A DNA stretch of 7,217 nt from the NCBI GenBank assembly GCA_023264435.1, contig JAHFMK010000024.1, positions 1-7,217 on the forward strand. Direction: 5' to 3'. The translations under genes and the position numbers were made by a program. The notes beneath the pieces were generated by a model that was not told where the DNA came from, made no database searches, and worked only from the letters and a program-made list of their open reading frames with translations. Shown one piece after another: positions 6,530 through 7,217 of the stretch (its first letter is position 1; every line of letters starts with the position of its first letter). Source of the stretch: Candidatus Kaiserbacteria bacterium. Lineage in GTDB: Bacteria > Patescibacteriota > Minisyncoccia > Phycocordibacterales > UBA918.

Positions 6530-6919
6530 TCATTGGTCATGAACCATTCCCGTACTTTCACTCGTGCCACTCACAAAATCATTAACACAAGACTCCCCTT
6601 TTTCAAGAGTATCTTCAGAGCAATACATGATGTTGCAAGACTCAATATTGTCACATGAAAAATTTTCACAAGTGTGTTCTTCGAGGCAAATTGGAGCAAA
6701 TCTATCAGTCACTTCTATTTTTTTGTATGGTTCTGTTTGAAAATCGTAATATGCATCTTCTTTACTTGCAATAAAACATTTTTCCCTTATGGGATCACAA
6801 CTTGTATATGCACTTAAAACAATATTTTTTTCTATAAAATATTCATAGAAACGAACACTCACTGTTAAAATGATGAGTCCAACAAAAAAATAACTAAAAA
6901 TTCCAGATTTAGATAACAT
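6530..6919 (-). CDS. Small membrane-anchored Cys-rich protein of unknown function
   Basis: I do not assign a function. The 129-aa protein has a short Lys/Ser N-terminus, one hydrophobic segment at about 7-28 (signal anchor or uncleaved signal peptide), and an acidic, extracytoplasmic-looking remainder with eight cysteines at 41, 48, 78, 84, 89, 95, 100 and 111. The pattern CDPxxxKCF and the ending MYCSEDTLEKGESC resemble small Cys-rich hypothetical proteins I recall from Parcubacteria; that is memory, not a search. An even number of cysteines outside the membrane suggests disulfides or metal binding. There is no lipobox. The start at 6919 is the first possible one, as an in-frame TAA lies 12 nt upstream; AAAAAGG 7 nt before it is a weak ribosome binding site. 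The gene is 17 nt ahead of the kinase, so it may supply or modulate its external signal (inference). Confidence 0.75.
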   Translation of the reverse strand: MLSKSGIFSYFFVGLIILTVSVRFYEYFIEKNIVLSAYTSCDPIREKCFIASKEDAYYDFQTEPYKKIEVTDRFAPICLEEHTCENFSCDNIESCNIMYCSEDTLEKGESCVNDFVSGTSESTGMVHDQ

Positions 6920-6935
6920 AGTACAGCCTTTTTAA

Positions 6936-6941
6936 AGTATA
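6936..6941 (-). promoter_or_regulatory. Possible -10 box for the Cys-rich protein / kinase pair
   Basis: Minus strand TATACT lies 16 nt before the ATG at 6919. The upstream -35 candidate (TTTATT with a 16-nt spacer) is poor. It would give a leader of about 10 nt starting near 6929. An AAAGGAG just upstream of the box is too far (22 nt) from the ATG to be its ribosome binding site. Confidence 0.35.
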
Positions 6942-6993
6942 CTCCTTTAGAACATAAAATAAATGATTTATCCACTCATCTGATGTATGAGTT

Positions 6994-7217
6994 TTAAATT
7001 GAGTTTTTTAGCTTTTTAATCTCATTTACAATATAAAATGGTAGTTTGTTTTTATATTTTTTTTGAAATTCAGGCATTTTCCAGTCATGGTCAGTTATAT
7101 AATTTCGACAATTTTTTGTATTGCAATAGCAATGTATTTTATAGGTTGGATTTTTTTTATTCCCAAATAATACCGTTCCATAGTCAAATGTTATCTCTTC
7201 ATTTTTTTTAATATCAC
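6994..7217 (-). CDS. C-terminal end of a SET-domain protein (putative protein-lysine methyltransferase)
   Basis: SET-domain proteins transfer a methyl group from S-adenosylmethionine to protein lysines. Only the last 73 codons are in the window; the gene enters from the right edge and ends at the TAA at 6996-6994. The visible part has NEEITFDYG (residues 5-13 of the fragment), the conserved end of the SET core with the active-site Tyr12, and then a post-SET-like CYCNTKNCR (29-37) whose three cysteines (29, 31, 36) are of the zinc-binding kind, followed by DHDW and a basic tail. The earlier SET motifs (GxG and NHxC) lie outside the window and could not be checked. Codons are extremely AT-rich with many AAA and AAT. 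A 74-nt gap separates it from the next gene. The family call is good; the substrate is unknown. Confidence 0.8.
   Translation of the reverse strand, partial: DIKKNEEITFDYGTVLFGNKKNPTYKIHCYCNTKNCRNYITDHDWKMPEFQKKYKNKLPFYIVNEIKKLKNSI

Noticed and set aside
6974..6992. Hairpin ACTCAT/ATGAGT after the SET gene as a terminator
   Set aside because: Only 6 bp with a 7-nt loop and no immediate T-run on the minus strand; too weak to support.

Overview
The window looks like a piece of a small, AT-rich Patescibacteria (CPR) chromosome, most likely Parcubacteria-like. The reasons are the compact archaeal-type AspRS, the multi-pass orphan sensor kinase, the small Cys-rich anchored protein of a kind I associate with that group, short gaps and the near absence of Shine-Dalgarno sites. 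The lineage is an inference. TGA, TAG and TAA all end genes here, so nothing suggests TGA recoding. All six genes lie on the minus strand, so transcription runs from right to left.

Right edge to left edge: (1) the C-terminal end of a SET-domain protein, cut by the window edge (6994-7217); (2) a 129-aa membrane-anchored protein with eight cysteines (6530-6919), 17 nt ahead of (3) a membrane histidine kinase of 559 aa (4833-6512); (4) trpS (3810-4754), with a promoter placed so that the mRNA would be leaderless; (5) a 303-nt non-coding, GC-rich leader (3507-3809) with a good promoter, a T-box riboswitch and its terminator; (6) aspS (2151-3506), overlapping (7) an M17 leucyl aminopeptidase (758-2170), then, 51 nt on, (8) scpA, the kleisin subunit of the SMC-ScpAB condensin, running off the left edge.

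The central result is the T-box leader of aspS. The T-box sequence, the antiterminator pairing, the competing 15-bp terminator and the run of six U residues can all be read directly. Because aspS, the aminopeptidase and scpA are closely packed with no terminator visible between them, uncharged tRNA(Asp) would be expected to raise expression of the synthetase, of an enzyme that frees amino acids from peptides, and possibly of a chromosome-condensation subunit.

The right-hand ~1.3 kb (from about 5880) is much more AT-rich than the rest (17-25% G+C in sampled 60-base lines, against about 42-48% in sampled aspS and kinase-core lines). The change falls inside the kinase gene, between its sensor and catalytic parts.
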